In this document: in pieces, positions 21,944-32,566 of the stretch | Position numbering within the stretch: the stretch's first letter is position 1 | How the letters are laid out: each line of letters opens with the position of its first letter | Assembly: GCA_900074885.1 (NCBI GenBank) | Contig: FJUW01000028.1 | Coordinates: 19,709-75,926, forward strand | Source of the DNA: Rhynchosporium graminicola | Lineage: Eukaryota > Ascomycota > Leotiomycetes > Helotiales > Ploettnerulaceae | DNA length: 56,218 bases | Reading direction: 5' to 3' | Notes under the pieces: generated by a model | The model's database searches: none | What the model saw: the letters and a program-made list of their open reading frames with translations, nothing else | Told to the model about the DNA's origin: nothing | Program-made: the position numbers and the translations under genes

Positions 21944-23178
21944 TCAACTCGACCACTGCTCAATCAAGCTCTCCGCTTCCTCGCGAACTTCAGGTCTCTT
22001 CGCCGCTTTTTGCAACCACCGCATCCCCTCCTTGCGCTCGCCCACACTCCTACACATCTGTGCCATATTCAGCATACTCAGAGCAAAGCCACCTTCAGCA
22101 GCGATTAGCGTCCAATCCCTCGCCAATTCATAGTCATCCAACGAAGTCATGTTCGTTTCGGTGCCGAACTTAGACACGTGAATCATCCCCAAATTGTGGC
22201 ACGCTTCCAAGATTCCAGAACTGGCGGCTTGGAGTAAGTGTTCATGCTGGGCTTCCGAGTTAGGTTTCGTGAGAGCACCGAGACGGAAGTATGCTTCGGG
22301 GTCGTTTAGCTCTGTGGCTGCTCGTTGGAAAGCCGCTCGTGCTGCTTCTTTATCTTTGGCCGCCAGAATGCGACCTTGAAGGACGAGAGCATCAGCCGCG
22401 CCGTGGAAATCCAGTGAGCCGGCTGTCGCTTTACGCAACCACTCTAAAGCTTGGACTTCTTTGCCCTGTGAGAAGCAGACCATGCCCAAGAGTGTCATGG
22501 CTTGAGGATCGTCGCCTTTCTTAGCCATCAACCCGACTTGCGCTAGCGCATCCGGAACGAGGCGCAACTGCCCGGTCTTGTTGGCTTGATGAACGCGCTT
22601 GAGATTCGCGGCGCGATCACCGAATTTCGCGGCGATGGCGAGGAGATTTCCACCAAATCTTCTTTGGGCTGCATCTTCGCAATTTTCCAAGATACCAGCG
22701 AGAAGACCCAGAGTACATGGGTCGATGTCATTATCTGTGTGATTATTCTCTGAGCTAGAATTCTAGATTGACATGAACATACACGGCACTTACTCAAACA
22801 CACTCTCCTCTGCCATCCTGGACTGTTCACCATGTCCGCCGTCAAAAATTCCCTGAAAAACTCCATGGCTTTTTCTGGAGTGATGTGAAGAGCTCCAGAA
22901 TCGTATGCGGTATTCAGAAGATCCGTCGGCGGGAGAATCTGCTCATAGGACTTGGATGGCGAACTGGAGGGTTGGGTCCTGCTACCGGATCGCTTGGCAC
23001 TAGCGGTATTTCTGGATGTAGAAATGCGGCCGTGATCATCAGGACTGTCTTTCTGCACTTTAGAGGGGGCGAGAGCAGCGCGAGCAGGTTTTCGCGCTGC
23101 TATAAGACGACATGTTTGGTTTGAGAGAGTTGTCTTTAAAAACGATCGGACGATGGGTCTGCACGTGGATGTATTCAT
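21944..23178 (-). CDS. Predicted mitochondrial Sel1/TPR-like repeat protein
   Basis: Two exons (23178-22794 and 22734-21944) with a 59-bp GT-AG intron join in phase to give 391 residues. The first 36 residues (MNTSTCRPIVRSFLKTTLSN and onward) are rich in Arg, Ser and Thr and lack acids, as in a mitochondrial presequence. Residues about 37-75 are disordered and polar. The C-terminal two thirds are helical Sel1/TPR-like repeats: AMTLLGMVCFSQGKEVQALE, ALVLQGRILAAKDKEAARAA, AYFRLGALTKPNSEAQHEHL, EACHNLGMIHVSKFG, and ALSMLNMAQMCRSVGERKEG, each with small residues at the helix-packing positions. Such repeats act as protein-binding scaffolds. The partner is unknown, and I do not recognise a named orthologue. 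The first ATG after upstream stops is used, and the presequence supports it. Confidence 0.8.
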
Positions 23179-25198
23179 GTTGATATCGAGATGTAGCTGA
23201 GCCAGCAGCTGGTAAGGAAGTCGATCGGAGAAGTATGTCGATGGGCCGAGATCAGGAGTCGATCAATCGGTGAGGACCGAGAAAATGTGGTGACGATGTG
23301 TATCGTCTGGTTGACGGATTCGAAACATGTAGGTGAGAGAAGGTCGTTTATGCCAAGCCAATCTTGAAGTTCACCGCTTTGCAGAATTCCAGTCAGCTGA
23401 CTTGAGCGAAAGAACTGTTTCTGGGATAAGGTTGCTCAAATTAGTTTATAAAGAAGATCTTAGATATTGATAAGGTGTCAATACTGCTGCTAGCCTACTC
23501 ATATGCAACTCGATGCAACCGAAATCCTAGCCAAGTCGTCACATTCGTCGACCATGGGGGTTGAGTTGTTAGTAATAGTCGATAAGCGAGAAGGAAAACA
23601 CCTACTGTTTTCTCTCCTAAGAGATCGAGAATTCTCGATAATCTAGCTGAGAAGCACGTCAAACTTTTTCCTGCGTGGGAGCGTTTCTTGATTCGCGAAA
23701 GCTCTCCCAACCGCTGTTTAGCTTCAATTCTATACTGTAGGTCGGTGTTTCTGATGGTATGCCTGCGCAGCTGAATTACTGACCAGCCTTTGCACGTAGT
23801 CTCAGAATTGTATTCGGGCAGGCTTTCATGGCGCATTTACATTGATTCGGTTCCATCTGATCGGTAGCATTGCCACTGCTAATGCTATGGATGAGGCAAA
23901 GACTGCTAACCTATATCAATTACAAAAAACCACCTGAGAAAAATCTTCCATATTTCTTGTGGTGAAGGCTCATGAAAATACACTCTGAGGCTCAGCTCGC
24001 CGAATGAAAGGCGCTCTATCTCAGTAAAATTCCTATTGTCTGATCACGGGAGAGTTCAACCTTCTCATCTCGGCAGACCAGGAGCTGCTTCGTCCTTCTC
24101 TCATGATCATCACTCCCAACATTCCTGGGTCATACATAACATGGAAAAAGCCTTTAAGCCCATCAACTAACATCACCACGAAGCTTACAGAAGATAAATC
24201 TGTATTCCATTCCAGAAACTCACCTTCCGTAATGTACGCGGTGACAAGTCCTCATATATCAGGTCAGGTAGCTAATTCTCTGAAAACCCCAGTGACGAAA
24301 CCCGCGGCTATACGCGCGAGCCAAATGTATGAGAAGAAAGCGAAATACGTGGCTCGATGGGGGGTTAGAGATCCCAAAATCTTGGTTTGTGAGGGAGGAT
24401 GGTGCGGATCGGATGACTGCTTAGTGGCAGGCTGCCTATTTTGAATTTCCATTGTTGCAGGATTTAGGGCTTGTATGGAAGTTTCGACATGTTGTCAAGT
24501 AGCCAACGCTTCGAGAGACGAGCGGATTGATTGGACTTAGATAAATTGTTCTTCAGGTTTCATGTCAACCTATCGGCAGCCCGCTACTACACAGCGAGAC
24601 TGACCGATTTGTATAAGTGGCAATGTCTTCAAAGTAGTGAAATTACTGCGTTCTGACTTCGAAAAGCCATCTTTGACTTATGAGTATCACTTGAGGTAAC
24701 ATAATATTTTCTTCGTGAAGTGTGATATGGAACTTGCGGTAAGATATTGAAATTACCTGGGCTCGAGCTGGGTACCGATTCTCTTTTACTCGAATAGCTA
24801 GGAAATAAAAGACCTGGGCAGCAATCTCGTCAGGAAGCAAGGTGAAATTCGATGGGATTTGAATGAGTCGCACGGAAGAAATGGCAAGCCTGATTCAAGA
24901 ATGCATAGGCTCAGTTCGAAAACATCGATTCATACGCTAAGAGAAATGGAAGTCCTCTACCTAGGCTAGGTACCTTATGAACATGAGGTGGGTGCGTTGC
25001 ACAAATTATCCCGAAGCTGTCTTACCGCCTCACACTGCTGTGGCGAGAATACTGCCGCAAAATCCCAGCGCTACCGAAAAAAAAAAGATATTCATCCAGT
25101 ACCCACCACCATTCATTTCCCCCCACAGACCTGCAAATCCACATGCGACCACCTGCCGACGAAGAAGTCTCCCGGTACCCAGCCTGATAGCTTCATTC
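23179..25198. other. Intergenic region between divergent genes, no firm gene
   Basis: This lies between the start of the Sel1-like gene (minus) and the start of Utp16 (plus), so it carries both promoters. Two 113-codon ORFs exist (minus 23,495-23,836; plus 24,103-24,444). The second is also open on the opposite strand (24,264-24,452) and might be a gene relic, but neither shows a known motif. An in-frame ATG for Utp16 also exists at 24,977, but the sequence it would add is not protein-like. Confidence 0.45.
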
Positions 25199-26436
25199 AT
25201 GTTCTCCAGAATATACAAGTCCGCCAGAGCCCTATTGACCGATACGCCGCAGACACCACCGAGAAGGAACGATACAATCACGATGGTCACATCTCGCTCA
25301 CAGTCCCGCGCTTCAAGAGGAGGAGAGGCGGAAGAGACGACACATGTACAAGTGTCTTCGGGGAAGAAGAGGAGATTGAGGAGCTCGATAGGTGGTGAGG
25401 AGGACGAGGCAGAGGTGGCGAAACAGACACTGACTCCGGCGAAGAAGAGGAAGACTTTGCCTGTGAGAGAGAAGGATTCAAGTCCGTTGGTTAAGAAGTC
25501 AGTTCTGATGGTGGAGATCCCTGCGAAGAAGAATACGCCCGTCCGGGAGCCTGAGCCTGTGGTGGGGACTACGGCGAAACCTATCGAGATTGAGGATGAT
25601 GTCGAGGAGGGCGGTGATGCGGAGGTTAGTGAAGAGGGAGAAAGAGAGGAGGAAGTTGAGGAGCCAAAAGAGGTTGAGCTTGACACGAAGAAGATACATA
25701 AGCGATTTGATAGCGAGGAGGTGAAGCCAGCGGTATTCTTGACGGCTCAAGAGGTCCCAGAGAGCGTTGGGGAGGCAGCAGATAGTGAAGAAGGAAGTGA
25801 TAGTGAGGACGATGCGCCAGAGGCCATTGGGACAAAGGATGCTGCAAAGGAGATCTTGACGAAGGAAAGGGATACAGCTAAAGCTGTAAAAGAGTGAGTT
25901 TTCTTACCAGTCCACGCTTTTGAACCTAACGCTAACATTCACCCAGACAAATGACAGCATCCCGCAAGAAGCGCAAGGAACGAGATGAAGTCTTGAGAAA
26001 ACAATCGGAGAAGGCCAAGAAGCGGAAACCAGTCTTTATTGCAGCCGAGTCAGACGAAGAAGCAGAGCAATCAAAGCAATCAGTAATTGACACATTTCCC
26101 TCACACATACTCTCAAGCCGCTCCGCCCTCCCTGAATTTCTCCCTGCAGAATACCTCGAAGACACAGACCCACAAGATACCATCCGCACAGAAGATGCCG
26201 AACCTGCAAAGAAGAAGGGGAAGAAGACGAGATTTATCGATGCAGATCTTAAGGCACCCAAGGACCGTAGGGTGGGCAAGACGACATATAGAGTGGCCAA
26301 GGCTGGAAGTACGAATTTGGCACCTAAAGCGAGCTTCAGGGCGAGATCTACGAAGGATGCGTGGATGCAGGGAAGGTCTGGGGGGATGATTGATCCAAAT
26401 AGGAGGGCTTTTGCCAAAGCCTTTGGGAGGAGATGA
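25199..26436 (+). CDS. utp16: U3 snoRNA-associated protein Utp16 homologue
   Basis: Two exons (25199-25893, 25947-26436) with a 53-bp intron (GTGAGT, GCTAAC branch site, CCCAG) encode 394 residues. The protein is highly charged and largely disordered. It has basic runs (GKKRRLRSS, AKKRKTLPV), long acidic tracts (IEDDVEEGGDAEVSEEGERE), then the conserved core: KRFDSEEVKPAVFLTAQEV, DSEEGSDSEDDAPEAIG, a coiled Lys/Glu helix (TASRKKRKERDEVLRKQ), the SRSALPEFLPAEYLEDTD motif, and a basic C-terminus ending FAKAFGRR. These match the Utp16/U3_snoRNA_assoc family. In yeast Utp16 belongs to the SSU processome and is needed for 18S rRNA maturation in the nucleolus. I chose the ATG at 25,199 because MFSRIYKSARALLTDTPQTP looks like authentic N-terminal sequence. 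An internal start at MVTSRSQSRAS (25,280) is possible. Confidence 0.82.
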
Positions 26437-27958
26437 CGGATGGGAGTATGAGAATGAGACGTGGTGCTAGAATGCTCGATTCAGCCATAGTCAATTGAAA
26501 AATGCAGTATGAAGGCAAATGATCTACTTGTCACCAGCTGCCCGTTTCACTTGGGCTCATCTTCCGAGTCGGGCAGTTAATCTCAAAGGTGCGCATGGAT
26601 TACAGGTCATTGTCTCTTCATCATATACATATGATGTGTCTTGACAGCCAACATGAACCAGACCACGTACTATGCTCATTTCTAGCGAGATGAATCTCGA
26701 AACTCAGCGATATGCCCATGCCAGGAACCTTAGCCCGAACCTCAATCTTGATTCCAAAGCTGATCACGAATGCTCGATCTTTAGTGGTATATCAGTCCAT
26801 CTCCGCTTCATTGAGTATCGTCATCATGGTGACTCTATATGCAAGTACTGTCACGTTTGTGCATAATACACAGAATACACTTATGTCTTTTGCCCCATTT
26901 CTGGGTTAGAATTTGCGGACATAGGCCGCGCTAGGGTAGCAGGTAATTTCTAAAGCAAGTGGATCCTCTGTATTTCAACTGTCCTCGTCCCGATCTCTTC
27001 ATGGCTCCATCTCTTCGACGCCATACCTCAGTGCATGAAGAGCTTTCAGATTCTGGGACCGCAGAACACGATCAAGGTAATCTCATACCCGGAAAGGTTT
27101 TTGTGGCTGCTGATTATGTCAAGTTGTGGATCTCTTCTACTTTTACAGCCACAACATCCACCCAGTCATATGCCTCACTCCAACCCCGCAGTAGGCGTCG
27201 GTGGATGAGGTATAGTTCGAGGGAAGGGTCATACATAGTATGGGTACGTCAGATGTGATTACCATAACCAACAACGACATGCCTACGGTATACATGATGG
27301 ATCGATCATACAACTCGTACGAAATCATATTTATGCTGAGGAGAGGAGAGGAGAGGACAGGTAGAATGATTGATTGAGTCGTGTTTTACTTACTTTGGCA
27401 TTGTAGTATCGTGCTGATCGTGCTTGTCTCGCTTCCACCAGATAACGAACGCCCTTGCCCGGGTCCCACTCACTTTACTACATTCATTTGGTCAAGTACA
27501 AGCAGTGAGCCATTTCTCTGCCTCATCCAGCTTCTTTTCTCTTTTTCTCCCTTCTGCATCTTATCCCAGCATATACCTTATACTGACAACTGAAATCTCC
27601 GCCATTTCGAGTTCTGTCAGCATCTCTTCGATGTTATTTGACGTCGCTCTATCCAATGCGGTCACAACCGACGTGATAACATGGGGAACTTCAGTGGGAA
27701 CAGCAGTCTTCGTCTCTTTCGGATATCCCGTCTGTGTCTACGCCTCGAAACTGTTTTGGCATTACATACAGAGCAGCCTTGCAAACCACGAACGATCAAT
27801 AATAAGACAGACGATTGCGGTTCCTACCACCGCAATCATTTTGGCTAGCATCGCTCGTAGTATTGCTGGCTCGCCAGTGGCCACTCACCAATTCCACCGA
27901 GCAGGACTGTTTTCTTGGAACCTTTTCTTGGAAAGCCATCCCTCTTTTGTATGAACAG
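26437..27958. other. Intergenic region, possible 5' exon of the retropepsin gene at its end
   Basis: 26,437-27,400 has only short unassigned ORFs (a 99-codon frame at 26,959-27,258). From 27,424 a plus-strand frame runs to 27,954. Its part from the ATG at 27,631 contains a convincing membrane-like segment (VITWGTSVGTAVFVSFGYPV) and may be exon 1 of the downstream gene. Confidence 0.4.
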
Positions 27959-28531
27959 ATGGGTCACACGACCTACAACATCTTTGTCAATGGCTTTCGA
28001 ACGGAGGCGCTGGCTGATACCGGAGCATGGCTCAATCTTGTGTCGGAGTCATATCTACAGCGAAATCCAGGCCCATGGATAATTGTTCCAGATCAATATC
28101 AACTTCGCGTCGGTAACGGGAAGGAATGTCGATTGTCAGGCTATGTTCAAGCGATGATCCGCGTCGGGGACTGCGAAGAGCTGAATCAGATCACACTATA
28201 CATCATCGATGGCCTCCTTTTCGATGTAGTATTGGGTCATAAATTCCTGAACACGACAGGCATGGTGCAATTTTCTCCAGGAGGGACCAAACGTGTATAT
28301 ATACACTCTACCGGATCATCACAACCTAACAATGCCATGATTCTGGCAGCTAATCTTGCTGACGTAAGAGGGCCGCCTCTATTGCAAAGAATGAAAATGT
28401 GCTTCGGTCTGGGAAGGAGGCCGCCTTCAGCAGATGCTAGAGGTTCGTGGTCCCCAGGTACAACCATTGAGACTTCATTGCTAATTACCGACCAAAGCTG
28501 TGTTGGAATCGTTCAACTTGCGCCAGCGTGA
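27959..28531 (+). CDS. Stand-alone retropepsin-like aspartic protease domain protein
   Basis: As modelled, 190 residues starting at ATG 27,959. Residues about 2-95 form one retropepsin-type domain: NIFVNGFRTEALADTGAWLN with the catalytic D-T-G-A, then LRVGNGKECRLSGYVQAMIR, then TLYIIDGLLFDVVLGHKFLN, in which VVLG is the second hydrophobic-hydrophobic-Gly strand. There is one catalytic motif, so the active enzyme would have to be a dimer. No gag, RT or integrase surrounds it, the frame is intact, and the base composition is normal (not RIP). It thus resembles the solitary DTG proteins of fungi rather than a transposon relic. The gene may be longer: joining 27631-27856 to 27936-28531 over a 79-bp GT-AG intron would add a membrane-spanning N-terminus (273 residues in all), but that acceptor (GGAAAG) is weak. 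Substrate and function are unknown. Confidence 0.6.
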   Translation: MGHTTYNIFVNGFRTEALADTGAWLNLVSESYLQRNPGPWIIVPDQYQLRVGNGKECRLSGYVQAMIRVGDCEELNQITLYIIDGLLFDVVLGHKFLNTTGMVQFSPGGTKRVYIHSTGSSQPNNAMILAANLADVRGPPLLQRMKMCFGLGRRPPSADARGSWSPGTTIETSLLITDQSCVGIVQLAPA

Positions 28532-31500
28532 GAGAGAGGAGAGGGTGCCGTATTGCAATACGAGCGGAGCTATGATAGATCTTCCAGGAGCCCCTATACT
28601 GGGTGTGGCTCTGCCGCAACTTCCACCACTGGTTCATCTTGCGATCTAAACTCTTGTGTCTTTCATTAATGGCATATAAAGAGATGTGTATAGATGATAG
28701 AAAGGAGTACGCTGGTGAGTTGGGAAAAGATCTATGACTTGCTGAGGATATACTCGGCAGGATGGGGCTACTTTTACAGGTAGGAAAGGAGGCATCGGCA
28801 GTGTACGATCGCCTCCTTGGTGGAGCATACATACATTTCCATTGGGTGCATCAAAGCGACTACCAGGTCGGCTGTGACGACATTCCATCATCGTTGATGG
28901 AGTCTGTCCTTCTTTCGCGTGCAGAAGTTTCTAGACTGGCCATCACATTTTTACATATACCCTATCATCTTGCAATTGAGAAATGTTACGCTTCTCACAT
29001 CTGCTCACTTTCCACATTAACCACTAACGAGAAAAAGCTAGGTGCTATTAACCAAAGTCCAATTCATCCGCCAACCCGAGGTAGCGACCACCCAAATTTT
29101 CTTCAAACGGGCACTGTGTCATTGTGTACCAAATCAATTAGACCTTGATTTTATTTCGAGCTTTGAGAAGTTCTGTATTTGCTGAGCCAGCTGAATCACC
29201 TTAATATCTTTGTTCGTACCTCGAAGTCTAAGGAGCGATTTTGGAAGATAATTCTTTGTTGATGGAGCAGAATTTTAATTGTACACAATGCATTCACCTA
29301 TCGCGACTCTCAGAGCAACCCCACTCCATCCCCTTTCCAACCTCACCAGTCTTTCTATCGACAAGATTTTTAATCAACAGATGCTGTTCACGCCACAATC
29401 GATCGCGACATCTCTCGTCATTCCATTTTGCCTAAGCTTTCTTTCTGAGTACCTTCGCACCCGCACGTTCCTTTCCGGCATTCGAATCGGCGCGGTTGTA
29501 AACCAAGTCCCACTCTCTGGCACTGACACCCGTTGGAGTCAACTCGATTGTAAACGAGATCCCATTGTCTAGCACTGACACCAACGGGTGAGTTGCCACG
29601 GAAAGGAACGTGCTTGCGAAGGCTTCACCAACCAAGCCAACCGATTGTCGAACGGGCTTTCTGGTGCGCGCCATGACAATGAGCTGGTTAGCTTGGTTGA
29701 TGGTAGCCAGGTGAAGTTCTTGTGTTACGCTGTAGAGGGAACAGAGTCAGCCGCGACACACATACAAAAGCCATCAAGGATCACAACACAACCAGGATTG
29801 AAACCATCGAGCTCGTTACGTACCTCCCAAGAACCTCACCCGGTAGGTACCTTCCCTGAGTATGTCACTGTGGCTAATATCTTTCTCACCGAGGACAGGG
29901 AAGGCACCAAAGATTTCCGTTTCCAATGCAGTTTGAAGCTTGGTCCAACTCCTAGATAGGATCTTGTTGCCAAGAACAAGGCACGAAGTCCGTTTCTGTT
30001 TGTAAATACAGTGGACTGCTTGTACTAATCCGGCAATACCTTTGAGCCGTTTGTGTCCCAGTGCGTTACTGGTTCATGGCATATCTTTTGGTAAGATGGA
30101 GGGCTGCTTGGTTGGATTGTAAGTGATGGCACGGCCTAGATCATGCTTCGGGACATACCTCTTGGTGACCAAGTTTGCACTTTTCCCAAGCCCAAGATCT
30201 CACCTCCTTCTCTTCCAGTAACATTCAGAAGTCGAGAGTCGAAATCAAACAACAATGCCTCCATGGGCACACTTGCTGGTCGCCCCTATGGCTCGAGCGC
30301 CTTGCAGTAGTTTGGTGTACTGTAGACGAATCGCAGTTCCAATTGCCAGAAGTCGACCTTCATGCCAACACAACCAGCCGTGTAGTGGCTTTCAAATAAC
30401 TGCGACGACGCCCAGTCACCCAGTAAATACTTTTCCCTTCATCAGACACAACGCCACTGATACTACCGAAGCAGCTCAGCGACCTCATGACTGATCAAAG
30501 GAAGAGTAAATACTCCGCAACTGACCACCGTCGCACCTACTCAGAGGACACCACAGCCTTATGCGCCGGCGGAAGGGCTTGGAATCCATCAAGCTGTGAC
30601 TGAGTACCAAAGGGATTGGGGGTTAGGTATTCGGTCCCGGGAGCTTTTGAAGGTGGTAGATGGCTTAGCTCGACACTTTCGAACTGGCGACGCGCTGTAT
30701 AGATCCTCAAACACCCGGACGCCCCACGCCTCATCGGCCGTAGCGGGAGATGAGGACGTGGCGCATGATTGTGTCTGAAGCCCGCAGTAATTGCCTTGGT
30801 CCAATTCTGAGATAGGACTAAAAGATCCGAGATCTTGCCAACATCCTCCGGAGCAGAATCAAACTGGGGAGCGTCAACTTCGGCGGCTGGGCTGGGGATC
30901 TAGGAGGAATCACCACAGGAACGGGTGCACGACAGCAAACCTTCATGGATTGCCAGCGGATTCAGCAGAACCAAATGGGCCGTCAAGCATCTGGAAGGAA
31001 GCTTCGGCGGCATCGAGGCTGTCCGTATCTAGCAACAATGGACATCTACTAAGATAATGATCGGGCTGATGCAATGAGTTAGCTTGAGTGTGGTGTAGTT
31101 CTTACACGAGTTGGTGATACAAGGAGGGAGAGTAAGTACAAAAAGAGGGTTGGGGGAAAAAGCTTACCTTCCAAGCAGTCCACGGTGCTTTTGCTCTTAG
31201 ATCTCTGCCGATTCTGCCCGCATCATCTGTCGCTTAGCGAAGTAGAGATTGAGCTTTCGAAGCCTCAGTCAGAGCACTTGGTGTTGAGACACTCATTAAC
31301 GGCCACATCCCTTGTGTCATCTCAAAAAATTCTGGACAGATAGTACTCAGGAGGTAGCCATACGTGACGACCTGTAGGAAACCGCGAGGAGACCAAGTTG
31401 GGGGTGGTAGAGACGACAACAGTTGGTAAGACCGAGCCCTCGGAAACAATCGAATAGCGGATGTAACGGTGCTGACATTGGCGAGAGAGGAGGTGAAATC

Positions 31501-31825
31501 GACCACGACCACATGTCCATCAAGGGAGAGCCCAGCAACAGGACCTCAATCGGGGAGAGTCTGTGACTTGACGTTATCAATCTGGAGCACCGAAGCCAAC
31601 GTCAGCCTCTGAAGCATGAGCGGTAGTACGGAAAACAGTACCGAGAATGACTTACTCACGAGGACTGGCGGAGTGCAGAGTTTGCAACGGCAGACAGGCG
31701 GTCCACAAGAAGGTATCTTCGGTCTTGCCACTTGCGTGAAAGTTCATGTGATGGCTATTGAAGTGCGAGAGTTATCACAAAACAGAAGCCTACACGATGA
31801 CCATGGATAACGTCGGTGTGGCTAG
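28532..31825. other. Gene-poor region with unassigned ORFs and a complex repeat
   Basis: Nothing here is a firm gene. Unassigned frames that look somewhat protein-like are plus 29,588-29,959 (123 codons), plus 30,255-30,494 (79 codons, ATG in a CAACAATGCC context), plus 30,494-30,778 (about 95 codons open without ATG) and minus 31,234-31,512 (92 codons, with SAIRLFPRARSYQLLSSLPP). They may be exons or relics. A repeat cluster lies at 29,452-29,622. GTAAGT-like donors on the minus strand near 31,160 and 31,650 suggest further spliced transcripts. Confidence 0.4.
29452..29622. repeat. Inverted repeat enclosing a 53-bp-period direct repeat
   Basis: Outer arms 29,452-29,477 (CCTTCGCACCCGCACGTTCC and on) and 29,599-29,622 are reverse complements apart from a 2-bp indel and a change or two. 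Inside, 29,496-29,539 and 29,549-29,593 are diverged direct repeats sharing TTGTAAAC, TCCCA, GCACTGACACC and GAGT. ACACCCGTTGG and CCAACGGGTG form an inner inverted pair. Confidence 0.6.
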
Positions 31826-32566
31826 TCAATCCAAAACCCAGCACAGGTATCTATATCCCAGGTTCATCATTGCCTTGTTGGGTTCTGCTATCGAAGTTAT
31901 GTCAGCTTGAGATAGTTCTGAAGAAGTGTTGACTTACGATGCAGGTAGCCATGTTTCTTGTTCGAGAGCGAGAAGACTTCCGTACGTGACAGGTGGTACC
32001 GCACATCTTCGCTCTGATGGGTCTCAGTCATTGAATTTGGAGGTATTGTTTGTGATGATATGGAAGCTGTTTCTGGGAGCCGTTTCTGGAGTCTGTTTGG
32101 TGTTTGGTAACGAGAAGCTTTCGGAAGAGAGTCAGCAAGATTCAGGATTCGATCATTGGAATAGGAAGTACTTACAGCTTGCAGGTATCTTTGGAGACCT
32201 CGTGTTGTCTTGACAAGGTTGATGACTCTTCGTTGAAAGCTTGCTCAAAGGAGCTGTCTCTTCAAAGTCAGTTGAGCTCTCCAAATGGTTTCTTTGCCCA
32301 CCAAAGGGACAGAGGAGCACCAAGGTGGGAGATAGCTCTCCAGCTGCAATTGTCTAAGCAATGAGGATGGTAGGAACACCCTTTGGACTGTGCTGGATGG
32401 GAGAGGAGACTCCAGCAGCTTACCAGATTGTGGCCTCCAGGGTTGAAGGAGCAGAATCAGGAGAACGTGCGAGGATATCAGTCAACAGACGAATTGAAGG
32501 AGTTGTTAGCAGCTGAGAGACAACTATAGTGCAGTTGTGTTCACTCAATGATGGTTGAAGATACAT
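31826..32566 (-). CDS. Tentative five-exon orphan gene
   Basis: A consistent model on the minus strand: 32566-32424, 32343-32302, 32253-32176, 32092-31938 and 31887-31826. It totals 480 nt and 159 residues. All four introns (80, 48, 83 and 50 bp) are GT-AG, three with clear GTAAGT or GTAAGC donors, and CTGAC-like branch sites precede the acceptors of introns 2 and 4. Phases agree throughout. The protein starts MYLQPSLSEHNCTIVVSQLL, contains SFEQAFNEESSTLSRQHEVS and ends MMNLGYRYLCWVLD. I see no signal peptide, no obvious membrane span and no known domain. Acceptors were chosen to keep the frame open, so the model may be partly wrong. The match of donors, branch sites and phases is more than I expect by chance. 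Confidence 0.35.

Noticed and set aside
24977..25198. N-terminal extension of Utp16 from the ATG at 24,977
   Set aside because: The added 74 residues cover an A-run and promoter-like sequence and do not resemble Utp16 N-termini.
25030..25686. 218-codon minus-strand Ser-rich ORF
   Set aside because: Antisense shadow of the Glu/Lys-rich Utp16 reading frame.
27815..28531. Longer 238-codon reading of the retropepsin ORF starting at 27,815
   Set aside because: The extra 48 codons are read from a frame competing with a better membrane-protein frame, and the start is not a clear ATG context; the ATG at 27,959 begins just before the domain.
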